This document shows, in pieces, positions 22,103-32,435 of a stretch of 64,000 nucleotides of DNA. The position numbers were made by a program, and so were the translations under genes. Below the pieces are notes generated by a model, which was given only the letters and a program-made list of their open reading frames with translations, was not told where the DNA came from and did not search any database. Source of the stretch: Ceratobasidium sp. AG-K. Its lineage: Eukaryota; Basidiomycota; Agaricomycetes; Cantharellales; Ceratobasidiaceae. Location: positions 2,852,001-2,916,000 of the forward strand of contig JAWNGF010000004.1 of assembly GCA_037039685.1 (NCBI GenBank). Direction: 5' to 3'. Within the stretch, counting starts at the first letter, position 1; each line of letters opens with the position of its first letter.

Positions 22103-23931
22103 TTATCCAGAATGCTCACTGTGCGCCCAAAAATTAGATCCGAAGTAGGCTGAAGTCGAATCATTTTGAGGCGCAGGTAAACCGCTTTGGAAGGCGGGAG
22201 GAGTCAGGGTTGAGTGAGGCCCTGGGGCGAGATGATTAAAGCGACCTGGATCCATGTATGCGGGTTGATAATGACGATCGCCGAACGTATCCTTCTCGTG
22301 ACCACCGTGCAGTTGCATGCCAAGGGCATTGGTATTAGGTGATCCGGTTGGTGTAAACTGCGGGTACGGTCCAGAAGCGGGTGAGAGAAGCGTAGTGTTG
22401 ATTCCTTGGCTATCGGCTCCGTTGGGACTTGCCATCAATGGAGATGTACCCCATAACGCCGACCTCGCTTCGTAGGGGTGGGCTTCGTGGGTCGGACTCG
22501 CCTTCGACCATTTGCTCGGCGCTTGAGTAAAGTGTAGGTGTTGAATTTGAGCAGCAACGTGCATCAAAGGAGAGGAGCTAGGAGGAGTGGAAGTTGACGT
22601 AGGCGCAACTACTCCAGACGGAATTATGTCGAATGAGTGCCAGTTTTTGTTGCTGCTATGCAGGGGCGAGTGGTCGTGAACACCGGCGTTTGAGGGTAAA
22701 CCGCCATAATACGCATTGTTGCTATCGCCGTAAACGCGAGACTGGGATTCATAGGCATTTAGCACTGGTTCCTCGAGATAACTTGGGCGGATTGGTCGAG
22801 TATAGGGCGAAGACGCAGAACGATCATGCCCAGCGGGTGCGCTAGCAGGAGCTGGCGAACGATTCAAAGTGCGTGCATGGCCGAGCTCTCCAGGTGGATA
22901 CAGAAGTTGGCTCTGCGCGTTGAGGGGAGACGCTGTGAATTGCGATTTTGATTCGTCGCCACTCTGGCTCGATGCATTGGGATCGATGAATGCCTCCAGC
23001 TGTCCATCGGAGTTGATCGTAGCATCATGGTCGCGGGCTGGACCAGCGCCAGGAGAACCACCAAGCTTGCGTCGCTTACGAGAGTTGTTGGGCCGGCGAC
23101 GATATACATAATCGGGCCAACGTGTGTTAAACGTGTCCTGGGGAGCTTTCAGACTGCTGTCGCTAATGCACCACGTGAAGTAGGCTAACCTTAAGCTTCT
23201 TAGCCTGGTCAAGGTAAAACTGCTTATCCTCCTGAAGAAGATATATTGGATGCGAATAAGGGCAACGCGTTCAAACGTACCTTGAGCATTTCAGACCATT
23301 CCTTGCTCAGAATCTTGGAGATCTCTCCTGTACGCATTGTCGGTTGCTCAGAAGATACCTGGAGAATATTACACATGTAAGCTCAAGTAGAGCTTCGTGC
23401 TCAGTCCCTTACCATTGGGCGACGCTTCCGGGCAAAAATCATAAACGCGTTCATCGGACGTTTGGGAGTTCCGTCCGAGTTTAGCTGCTGTGAACGGAGC
23501 TGCGCATTGGAGTCTGCGTAACAGGTAAGTGCGATAATACACGGAGAAAGATCTGGCTCACGTACCAAACCTTTCGCCGTCGTCGTCGCCCGACAACGAT
23601 CCGAACTCTGGGTCATCAGCATTGACCTGAACTCTGGGTCAAAGGGAGGAGTTGCAAAATGAGGGGCAGTTCGAGGGAAATGATAGTTGGCATCCTGGCC
23701 ATTGTTGGATGGATATGTTGAATGACGCATGTACGTTCCGACACACGCAGGCGGCGGAGGACTCCAAGGCTTGTCCAAATAATAATCCGAATAGCCGCCC
23801 GCAGAAATGGCGGGAGGAAGATAATGACGTAGGTTGTTGAACGAGTCGTGGCTGAAATAAGGATGGTAGTGTGAGGAGCGACCTAACGTGTCGGTGCGCC
23901 TAGCAGGGGAAATGATAGCTTTAGGTCCCAT
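22103..23931 (-). CDS. HMG-box (Sox/ROX1-type) transcription factor
   Basis: This is a sequence-specific nuclear DNA-binding protein with a single HMG box in the middle. The box reads PKRPMNAFMIFARKRRPM, then after an intron EQPTMRTGEISKILSKEWS, then DKQFYLDQAKKLK and DTFNTRWPDYVYRRRP. It ends in a basic RKRRK. RPMNAFM and the YxxRP-like end are typical of Sox/MATA_HMG boxes. Both flanks are long, disordered and rich in Ser, Pro, His and Asn. I chose the Met at 23931 (MGPKAIISPARRTD); an in-frame Met at 24138 exists but the extra residues look like leader sequence. Upstream of the box one base seems missing near 23630, inside a direct repeat of GAACTCTGGGTCA, where DPEF is encoded twice. The targets are unknown; related fungal factors act in mating, fruiting or hypoxia. 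Confidence 0.85.
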
Positions 23932-25119
23932 GGAGGACAGACTCAAATAGCGGCGGGAGGGAAAAATCCCACAGCACCTTAACCCCAATATCTCCGATTG
24001 AGATGGGGTCGATACGAGCACGAACAAAGATGTGGTTCTGTGGCGGTTGGGGTTTCCAGGCGCCCCCACGCTAGGCAAGCTGCGAACGCGGATATTGAGG
24101 GAGTCGATGATCGGGATGTGATCGCTTGGAGTCAACAAACGCAGTCAAATGAAAAACGAAAACAAGGTATGAGGTTTGGAGGCGAGGGCAATCGCCGGAA
24201 TGCATAGACAATGGCGACCAGTGCCAAGTCGAATGAATGGTGTGTAGCGAACTAGAGGCTTTAGCTGGCGAGAGGAAATATGGTCGGTTCGGAAAAAGGG
24301 TATGGGAGCGGAAAGGGATGCGAATCGAAGGTACGAAAATGCAAGGGAGCTATGAGGCTCTCGAGAGCGGGGCAAGCAGAAGACGAATCACTTGCCCTGA
24401 AGCTCAAACTCCGCGTATGCGCAAGTAAGGAGCCTTACCTTAGCAAACGCCTCGCCTGCTACCCCCCATTTCTGTCCTTCTGTAGGCTCCTTGATTGGGT
24501 CAATTCGCTGAAGGATCGGAACACTCCGATCGTGGGCTTATTTGTGACCTTTACTTGTTGCATACGAGCCAAGATAGTCCTCGGAACTTGGGATTGTGCT
24601 TGGCATCGTGGCACCAGCGCGCCTGAAGCCCCAGGACAGAAGCTGGTCAGAACGACCCGAAAACCTTGAGATCAGCACGCTCACCTTGTTTGAAGATGAC
24701 CGAATCCCATCCCGATTGTCGGTTGATACCTTCGCCCATTTGTTTGGGCGGGTAGTGGATTTCTGCGAGCCGACGGACCGGCAATGGCCGTTGTGGCAGT
24801 TGGGGTCGAGAACTTCAGCGCCCAATCGTCCATCAATCTTTTCCCATCTAGGCCATCACACACCCTACCGCCGCGCCTTCTCAAATTGGGACCGTGTCTT
24901 TTGCAGCCACCTTTCGTTGGCCAACAGTCGTTGGCTTTAACTCCGAGCAATAGCGACCGGCTCATGATCGCCATGACGTGGGGACCCTATCTCGCCTCTC
25001 AACTTGCCATTTTCGCGGAGACTCGACCGGGAGTAACGTGGTTACCCGACGGCGCACTATGATCTACAGGGTAAGCAAGGAACGGAGCAGCTTCTTGGAC
25101 AAACGTCCATTTCAGGGAA
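23932..25119. other. region upstream of the HMG-box gene, no clear gene
   Basis: It probably contains the promoter and leader of the HMG-box gene and the 3' end of the uridine phosphorylase gene. Short open frames such as 24280-24669 and the minus-strand 24681-24974 carry no recognisable motif. Confidence 0.4.
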
Positions 25120-26665
25120 TCAACAAGCAACAGGGCTCCAAGGCGGTTGCCTCCACGACATGATGTCGGCGAATGCCAAACCTACTGGATCTATTTCGAG
25201 GAATGCATAGTACACAAGTTTAGGCCCAGACACTGCCCTGGGTCGGGTGTAACAACTAACAATGCACATTAGATTGGGTGGCACAATTAGGTCGGATTGA
25301 CGAACCTCATCAGGTATCTCGAACTGGGTCAATGCATCCAGACAAGCCCGACCAACCCATTGCTCAAGTACCTGAACCTCTCCAGGCGTGATGAAACCTT
25401 GCGTCGAACGAGAGGCAAAAACCATTTGTACACCCGAGGCTCGGATACCGCCTCGCCTGGCCGCATCTGGTGGGTGCAATTAGATGTCATGATTTGTTTC
25501 GCAGGGGAGTTGAAACGATACGCACTCGGTGTTGGGTCATTTGTCTGAGCAGGAATAATGCGTGGATACACTTTGGCGAGATGGTATAAATGAAAGGTTT
25601 CCATCTATTGTCGAGTCAGTGACGGGACATTGGTCAAGTAACCATATGCTCACTTCGAGAGTAGTGAGGCCGGGAACTTCACAGAGCAGACGGGTAATCA
25701 AAGTTGAATTATGATCGGGGAAGCTTGTTTGTCGTCCTTGAGAGGAATAGAAGCTACCAAATCGAGTTGAAAGGTGTAGCCTATTTTTCCTGCTGTACAT
25801 ACCTGTCTGCGGCTGCGTTGACAACATCGCCCAAGACTACCGTATGGTCGTTTCCTGTGTTGCGGTGAGCAGAGGCGGCCTGATTGACAACCTCAACGAG
25901 CTTGGCGTGCAGCTCCTGATCGCCGCTAACCTAAATTGGTTTGGATATACGTCAAAACATCTTTGCAGCCATGTGAAAGAGGACGTACCGGCTTGCTAAT
26001 GAAGTAAGCCTCCTTGTCTTTTTCCGGGTCGGTGTTTTCGCCAAAGTCAAAATCCCAATTACGGGTAATTGCTACGCAGGCGTCTGGTATGACCAGTGAT
26101 CCAACGGGGATATCTGTGAGACCTCCACAGGATCCATAACTGCGGGCAAAGTTCAATCAACTAGGCTCGATCATTGGCCGTCCATGCATACCGGACGATA
26201 ATCATCTCGCCAACGAGACATTCACGAGCCTCTCGGACGAAAAAATCCATGTTGGGGCCACCCATTCCGATAGCAATCACAGATACGGGTACGCCGTTGT
26301 ACCGACCTGGGCGAGACTCACGCCACGTGCTGATAGCTACTAGGATGCAAACATACCAGTAATAGTAAGAAACCCTCGCTCGCTCAGGACCTCAAATTGT
26401 CTCGGCGATTTATCGAAATGTGTGGCAATAGTGCGTGCACGCTTGGGATCGCCCACTGTGATCTGGGCCGAAGAACGTCAATCCAACAGTGCCACAATAT
26501 GTTGAATAGGTCCTAACGATTCTGTTCGCAATCTCGCCATGCTTTAGACCCAGATGATACACGCGCCCGGTCGGTGTACGAGGAAAGTCTGGAGATCGGG
26601 TTGCTAAGATCGCAGACGGTTCATGGCAAATCCGACTCACTCGCGTTGAGAATCAGGTCTTTCAT
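25120..26665 (-). CDS. uridine phosphorylase (PNP/UDP family)
   Basis: This enzyme splits uridine with phosphate into uracil and ribose-1-phosphate in the cytosol (pyrimidine salvage). The start at 26665 gives MKDLILNA, and splicing gives SPDFPRTPTGRVYHLGLKHG. The next exon has ITVGDPKRARTIATHF, the phosphate-binding GDPxR motif. After it come VIAIGMGGPNMDFF, YGSCGGLTDIPVGSLVIPD, LGDVVNAAAD, FPDHNSTLITRL and TTLEMETFHLYHLAKV, which holds the substrate-binding MET motif. The end has GIRASGVQMVFASR and LEQWVGRACLDALTQFE. A longer in-frame start at 26833 is possible, but homologues begin at MKDLILNA. About seven short introns are needed; the last 30 residues before the stop at 25120 are uncertain and may contain another intron. 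Confidence 0.87.
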
Positions 26666-26876
26666 CTCGAGATTACGTCTTGCGGGGGAGAGACGGTCGT
26701 GGTCAAGCGCAGCTGCGGGACCGAGCAGACCCGGTGCCGCCAAATCATTTATCAAAACTAGTTTTGGGTCCTGTGATACCGTTTGCAGAGCGATGGCCGT
26801 GGATGTCCGGAGCTCAAAGTTAAAATATTGCAAATAGTACTATGATCACATCACGGCGCCTATTTATACTACAAGA

Positions 26877-28163
26877 CTACAATCTAGGCTTGATCATGCG
26901 CTGAACAGCACCGGGGTCGAGGATCCCAGCGGGGTATGGGAGGGCATAGTTGAAAGTGTGGACAGCGCCTCCGTCCACAGCCTATAATCTCGAGTGAGGA
27001 ACAGGCGCGCATGCAAACTGGCAATACTTACCAAAACCTGACCAGTGACCCAACTTGCTGCATCGCTGAACAGAAATACTGCAGCATTGGCAACGTCGCC
27101 AATGTGACCCATTCGTTGCAATGGAATGTCTGAGTTTACCGACAATCCCAATGCCTTTTTTTCCTTGTCGTCAAGTTTGGCACCGAGCCGGTCCATGCCT
27201 TCCGTCCCACTAATCGGACCTGTATGAGGTTTGTTTAGACGGCAGTATTGGGACGTAATCTGGTTCCTACCAGGTGCAATGACGTTGCTTCGAACACCAC
27301 GTGGACCTTCTTCAACAGCAAGCACTTGACTAAGGGCATCGACTCCGGCCTTCGCGGCTGATACGTGAACCTACAGCCAGTCAGATAATCGTTGTCGCTC
27401 CTGAGCCACATACACGCCCACCTGCCATGGAGTCCCTCGGTAGTGAAGCGTGGCGGAGACCATGATATACGATCCGTGTTGCTCCCTCACATAAGGAAGT
27501 GTTGCCTTGACCGTGTGGTACGTACCCAGCTGGAACGCATTGTTGGGCAAAGTCATGACACGAAAGTAGGTAGTACTCACAGTATCAATTTCCATCACCG
27601 TACGAAATGCATTTTCTGAAATGCCTTCGATAGGCGCTAAGAAATTGCCGGCAGCGCCTGACGAAAGGATAAAAGGTCAGAGGCCAATGCACCTGCAATG
27701 GAGCAAACTCGCCGCATATCACAAAGTCGATACGCCCAAATTCGGCAATGGTTGCATCAACGGCTGCACGCAGTTGCTCGGGTTTGCGTACGTCAGCTTG
27801 TGCTGGAATGCATTTACGCCCAGTGGAGGAAGTCAATTCTTGCGCGGCCGTAGTCAGTCGATCCAGTCTGCTCAAGAAGGAAACTCAGTAACAAATTGAT
27901 TATATGTGATGAGGAAGCGCACTTTCTGCCAACGATAGCTGCATTTGCACCATGCTTCATCTAGGGGTGAACAAAGCTAAATGATAAGTGAATTATTTTA
28001 TGGAAATATCAGTACGTACGATGGCCTCGACCATTCCGCGGCAGATACCACTCCCACCGCCGGTACAAAACAAAACCTTTCCATTAAAAATATCCTCTTT
28101 GAATGTAGAGACTGATGGGTTGTGTGGGAGAGTTGTCGGGGTCTTGCTGGGTGTGGGTGCCAT
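26877..28163 (-). CDS. SDR, peroxisomal 2,4-dienoyl-CoA reductase type (Sps19/DECR-like)
   Basis: This NADPH-dependent reductase acts in beta-oxidation of unsaturated fatty acids. The start at 28163 gives [12 protein letters not shown]. The Rossmann motif is [15 protein letters not shown], followed after an intron by the [10 protein letters not shown] region. Then come [14 protein letters not shown] and IDFVICGAAGNF, with [15 protein letters not shown] next to it. The strand [17 protein letters not shown] and [15 protein letters not shown] supply the catalytic Lys, without the ordinary Tyr, as in the DECR subfamily. Later comes [20 protein letters not shown], then VTGQVLAVDGG. The last three residues are PRL, a weak variant of the peroxisomal PTS1 signal. 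The stop lies at 26877-26879. Six or so short introns are all GT-AG. It is only about 200 bases from the uridine phosphorylase gene and on the same strand. Confidence 0.88.
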
Positions 28164-28284
28164 GGTGGTGAAGAGCTGGTTGGGTCGGTGACTTGGATGT
28201 GCCGAGAACCGAGCGTTGGTGAGCTACCAAGCGCCGGGCGTTAGAAGTCTATCAACTCACATCCAACCACACATATACGACAGA

Positions 28285-28633
28285 ATGAAAGTTAGAGTAA
28301 AACACTGGCACGCTGTCGCGCACTGGAAATGGGACATTGGATCAGAGCCAACGGAACAGGCGGACGATGATGACGAGGAGGACGTGTGTGGCATCTGTCG
28401 CGTGGCGTTTGAAGGGTGCTGCCCTTCGTGCAAAACCCCCGGGGACGACTGCCCACTCAGTACGTTTATTTAAATTTAATTTAATTTTTATAATCTGCAG
28501 ATAGATTTACGACATATGTCTAGTATGGGGTCAATGCACCCATGTTTTTCATATGCATTGTCTAATCAAGTGGATCGAACAACCAGCGTCAAAACAGCAG
28601 TGTCCAATGGACCGACGTCCCTGGGGTGAGTAA
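28285..28633 (+). CDS. APC11: anaphase-promoting complex subunit 11 (RING-H2)
   Basis: This is the catalytic RING subunit of the APC/C ubiquitin ligase, which drives mitotic exit. Two exons (28285-28459 and 28524-28633) give 94 residues, the normal size. The N terminus MKVRVKHWHAVAHWKWDI holds the conserved strand that contacts Apc2. The zinc ligands are seen in CGICRVAFEGCCPSCKTPGD, then WGQCTHVFHMHCLIKWI and CPMDRRPW. The gene lies head to head with the SDR gene on the other strand, 121 bases between start codons, so the two likely share a promoter region. Confidence 0.95.
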
Positions 28634-28965
28634 TGGTGTTGTACGCACGAGAATATGTTCTTACTGTGCAACGTCATCTTTGAACCATGTTACTGGGGTT
28701 TCATGCGTTGTTTATTTTTGCCTTGAAACTGGCCACTGGTGGGATTTCGTGGAGCATCTCCAGTCACCGCTGAGGGCCGAGTCGACCGTAATCAGCCATC
28801 TAATACCGAGACAGCCGTTGCATGACCACATATTTGTACTACTTGGCTACGGTAACCTTCATTGTTTCTGCCTTCACAGGTACTCGGCTTTGACTCTTAC
28901 TCGGACTTGCGATAGCACTACGACCTCTGTTTTCTATGGTAATTCATATTCATCTGGTAAATCCA
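28634..28965. other. convergent intergenic region
   Basis: This holds the 3' untranslated regions of APC11 (plus) and the PEBP gene (minus). No further feature is seen. Confidence 0.5.
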
Positions 28966-29756
28966 TTATTGCTCTGCTGCTTTGAGCGAGAAGAAGTTGG
29001 CGGCAACGAGACGCAATCCATAACGGTTTCCGAACTCAACCCCAGACCATTTGCGGCGCTGTTCAAGCTCCGCGCCGTATTCTGGGGATCCTTGAGGGAC
29101 GTCAAAACCCTCGCTTGGTTCACGGAAGAGCAAAAATACTATCCAGTTGGCATTAGGTCAATGACCGCGTTTTTGAGTTGGCGAGAAGGAAAGAAGGAAG
29201 AACGCACCGTAGCGATGGACACCAGTTCCCGGACCCGGACCGGGAGGACGATAAGGGGTCACTGCTGCTTTATTCGACTGCGCACCAACTGGGGCAGCGC
29301 TGGCGTCTTTAGCTAGTTGGGTAATTGCCTCAACACTTGGGGCCTTGAGTCCGGTAATCTGCAATTCCAAGTATTTAGTACCTAGACCCCGGTTTAAGAG
29401 CGTATCATGACTGACCACCCAGTGCCTAAACGGACCGAACTTGGGATCTGCTCGTGAGGGTGCGTCGGGGTCCAGAAACGCGAGGGTATATGTGCTATCT
29501 GGATTATCGTCCGAACCAGGTGCAAACGTGATAACCGGCTCCTCAGTGGTGTCGGATTTTGTGAGTTCGTTTCCAAGCTGTGCTTCCTTGTCGCCCCATG
29601 CAATATTCAAGAGTGTTGATGGAATAAACCCCTCTGGAATGACCTAGATACGAATGTTAGAAATTAAAGTTGCAATAGGCATGGACCCACATCGGGGATG
29701 ATTTGCTCTTTTGTTAGGGCTGCGACAACAGAGTCGAAGGGACTGAGCGACGGCAT
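28966..29756 (-). CDS. phosphatidylethanolamine-binding protein (PEBP/carboxypeptidase Y inhibitor-like)
   Basis: This is a cytosolic PEBP-fold protein; yeast Tfs1 of this family inhibits carboxypeptidase Y and modulates Ras signalling. It starts MPSLSPFDSVVAALTKEQII at 29756. The second exon starts VIPEGFIPSTLLNIAWGD. The ligand site motif YTLAFLDPDAPSRADPKFG is followed by FRHWVVSHD, the two PEBP signatures. PYRPPGPGPGTGVHRY leads into an intron, then FLLFREPSEGFDVPQGS, and the end is RYGLRLVAANFFSLKAAEQ. Three exons with short GT-AG introns keep the frame. No signal peptide is apparent. Confidence 0.92.
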
Positions 29757-30084
29757 GGGAAATGTTGGGTTGTTGGCTGCACTGGCGACATCGGTGGCCT
29801 TATATGCATCAGGATGACCTCATGATAATCCGGGCCGGACAACCGCGCCAAGAACAGGCATCTACCTCTGCGCAGTTGTGGCTCGGGATATTCGCACTTA
29901 GGATATATAGGGGCGAATTTGTAATATTTTAAGAGTGTATTGATATTACTCTACAGCTAAGCAGATATTAGTATTGGTACAATTTTACACTAACGGGCTA
30001 GCATCAGGACAGGATGCCTACAGGTCGCTAGAGTTGAGCGAGGATTTTACGATCCAAGATTAAGTACATGTGTGTGGGAATGTG
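29757..30084. other. intergenic region with PEBP promoter
   Basis: AT-rich toward 29930-30000. It should contain the PEBP promoter and the 3' end of the small gene upstream. Nothing else is seen. Confidence 0.4.
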
Positions 30085-30361
30085 CTAGGCAGGAATGAGT
30101 AGGTCGCCAAAGTTGCGCACGAGGGCGATCGAGCCAAAGAACAACCCCACACCAGTCAATAGACTGAGGTTGCCTACGGTTCCGAGGCAGTGTTAGTACA
30201 AGGTTGAATATCACACGTTTGTGTGCATTTGTGAACTGACCAGCTCGCTTCTCGGGTGCCCACACCTCTGTCCTCATGAATCGAGAAAAGGCGCCTTCAT
30301 CGAGGACGTCACCGGGTCCGGCATGAGTGATATAGGCTGGCTGGCGTGAGCGCGAGGACAT
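30085..30361 (-). CDS. small tail-anchored protein, Tom6-like
   Basis: Two exons give a 69-residue protein: a hydrophilic first half ending VWAPEKRAG, then after an intron NLSLLTGVGLFFGSIALVRN as a single membrane helix, and the end FGDLLIPA. A short protein with one C-terminal helix and a closing R-N-F-x-D-L-hydrophobic-P signature resembles Tom6. Tom6 is a small assembly subunit of the mitochondrial outer-membrane translocase. The splice (g + gc) keeps frame. The match is to overall pattern, not to a long conserved domain, so other tiny mitochondrial membrane subunits remain possible. Confidence 0.55.
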
Positions 30362-30905
30362 CCTTTTTGAATGAGCGATCTGCTGACTATGTTAGAGAGT
30401 GAGAATCCTTTGTATGAACGAATAATACTTACGAAGATCGAAGAGCGGACGAAGAGAATTGCTCAAGATCGACACGTGACCATGCCCAAATTATTTCGTT
30501 AAATCTTGCGTTACACCGCTTCCAATATTGTTGTGGAGTCAGATTTTCAACTCAACGCCGTTGTTTGGCGGCCTGTCCGCGGGTTGATTGCACATGGTTT
30601 GCCGCCACGATACAGCGGGGCAACGGGATAAGAAGAAACACGTGCATAAATTAGCTTTATCCCTGTGTAGCGATACGACAGAGACATATTGACCAGACAG
30701 TGCTTCCCCTACGTCAAAATATGGCTCAGAGTTGAAGATACTGAAACTATGTGGCAAATCACGTGTGGTAGATCCCACGGACAGGTCGCCAAACAACGGC
30801 GTCGAGTCGAAAACCAGACTCCACAACAATACTGGAAACGGTGTAAATACCAATTTATTGCCAGCCCCAACGTAGTCCATACAAGGTAGAGTACACCAAA
30901 TCGGA
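30362..30905. other. intergenic region
   Basis: It lies between two minus-strand genes. It should hold the promoter of the Tom6-like gene and the 3' end of the Rab gene. Short open frames show no motif. Confidence 0.4.
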
Positions 30906-32435
30906 TCAACAACACGCAGATCTCCAGCCTCGATTCCCTTTGCCCCAGTCATCCCTTAGTCTGACGGCCGTAGTTCCCTCTTCTTCATCTCCTTCATCGA
31001 AACATAGCCTGGATTCCTCCCACTCCCATCGCTGAACCACTCGCCGCGAGACATATTCAAACACAGATGCAACGCCTTCTCCTGTGCGCGCACTCGTCCA
31101 GAATAGTTTGGGGCCTGATTCCGGTATACTAGGAAGCTCGGAAGATTCGAGGATGGTTTCGGGAACCGGGTTGTCGGGCTGTTTGGATGGCTTGATAGTA
31201 GTACCCGAGTCGTAGGTTGCCGTGGACGAGTATGAGGCCGCCCGTGAGGGTGGGGCCTGGTCAGGAGTTTCTGAGAAATGAGAGTGGGCGGTTTCCATCG
31301 TCATGACGGAAGAGGCCCCGCGCCGGAGCTGGCTCTGAACAGGTGAGGTGCCATGGCTAGGCCCAACTCGAGCCGGACTACTGGTTCTGAACAGGGATGT
31401 AGGGGGGGTATGGTAGATCGTGCGGTTGGTGGTTGCGGTGCCATTGCCTTCGCGGCTAAGCCCGTGTGACTTGCTTCGCATCCAATGCATACGAGGACTA
31501 TTTGATAGCATACCCATAGATCTCGGCCTTGATGGAGACCGCGGCGGAGATTCAGGCTCGATATCACCGTCGGATGATTCAGAAGATTTGCGAGTATGAG
31601 AAGAGGGTTTAATGGGGATTTCCGCCGTCTGTGACGCCGGATTATGGTGGGTTTGCGGCGCCCCCGAATCGTTGACATATATAGTGCGCGAACGTGAGGA
31701 TTCCAAAGGAGGTTCGAAACTGGGAGAAGATGGGATCAAGTCCTCCAGGAAACGTTGGGCAAGTTCCTCGGTGATAGGAGGGCCGCTGTGATTTGCGCCC
31801 TGGGGATGCCCATCTGCCCGGTCTTGGTGTCTGTGTACGTTTCTTTCCCCATCTTGATTGTGACAAAGGTCGACCTTGTTTCCGACAAAGACTGCGCAAA
31901 AGTCTGGCTCAGAGCCCTCAGGAACGGGGCACTTGATGGCAAACTCGTTCCACCACCGACGGAGCCCACTTAGGGAATCCTGACGAGTCACATCAAATAC
32001 AAAGATAGCGGCGTCCGCTCCTCGAAAGAAGGCACTGGACAGAGCTGAGAAGCGCTCTTGACCAGCCGTATCCTACGACGCTATTTGTAAATTGCGGTGA
32101 GGCGTAACTTCATTTTAGGAGAGTGGCGCACCCATATTTGAAGAATGACTGCTTGGCCGGGGCGCGAATCATGAGGTAGCTTCTTGGATATAAAATCGGC
32201 ACCGATTGTGGCCCGATACGCAGATGAGAACTGCCCGTTGACATACTGCGCCAGGTCAGAGGCTAGCATGTGTGATGACGCAAGTTGACCCACCCGATTT
32301 CTGAAACTTGTCTAATCGAGAGTGCAATAGTAAGCAGTGCCCGGGTCAAGTAGAAAGCTCGTCGCTAACCTTTCCCGCGCCACTGTCGCCAATGAGTACG
32401 ACCTTGACGTTGCGTGGAGTTGGAACCGCGTTCAT
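30906..32435 (-). CDS. Rab-type small GTPase with a large insertion before the G5 motif
   Basis: This is a vesicle-traffic GTPase with unusual architecture. It starts at 32435 (MNAVPTPRNVKVVLIGDSG), with P-loop GDSGAGK, then YRATIGADF (switch I Thr) and DTAGQERFSALSSAFFRGAD (G3). VFDVTRQDSL follows, and the NKxD motif reads VGNKVDLC. In normal Rabs the G5 motif follows within about 30 residues. Here roughly 240 residues of Ser/Pro/Thr-rich, apparently disordered sequence come first, then KLFWTSARTGEGV (G5, SAR in place of SAK) and the last helix FEYVSRRVVQRWEW. The C terminus ends in Cys-Cys, a geranylgeranylation signal. The first motifs look most like Rab7/Ypt7 (YRATIGADF), but the insertion is not typical. 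Short introns separate the P-loop, switch I and G3 exons. Confidence 0.82.
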
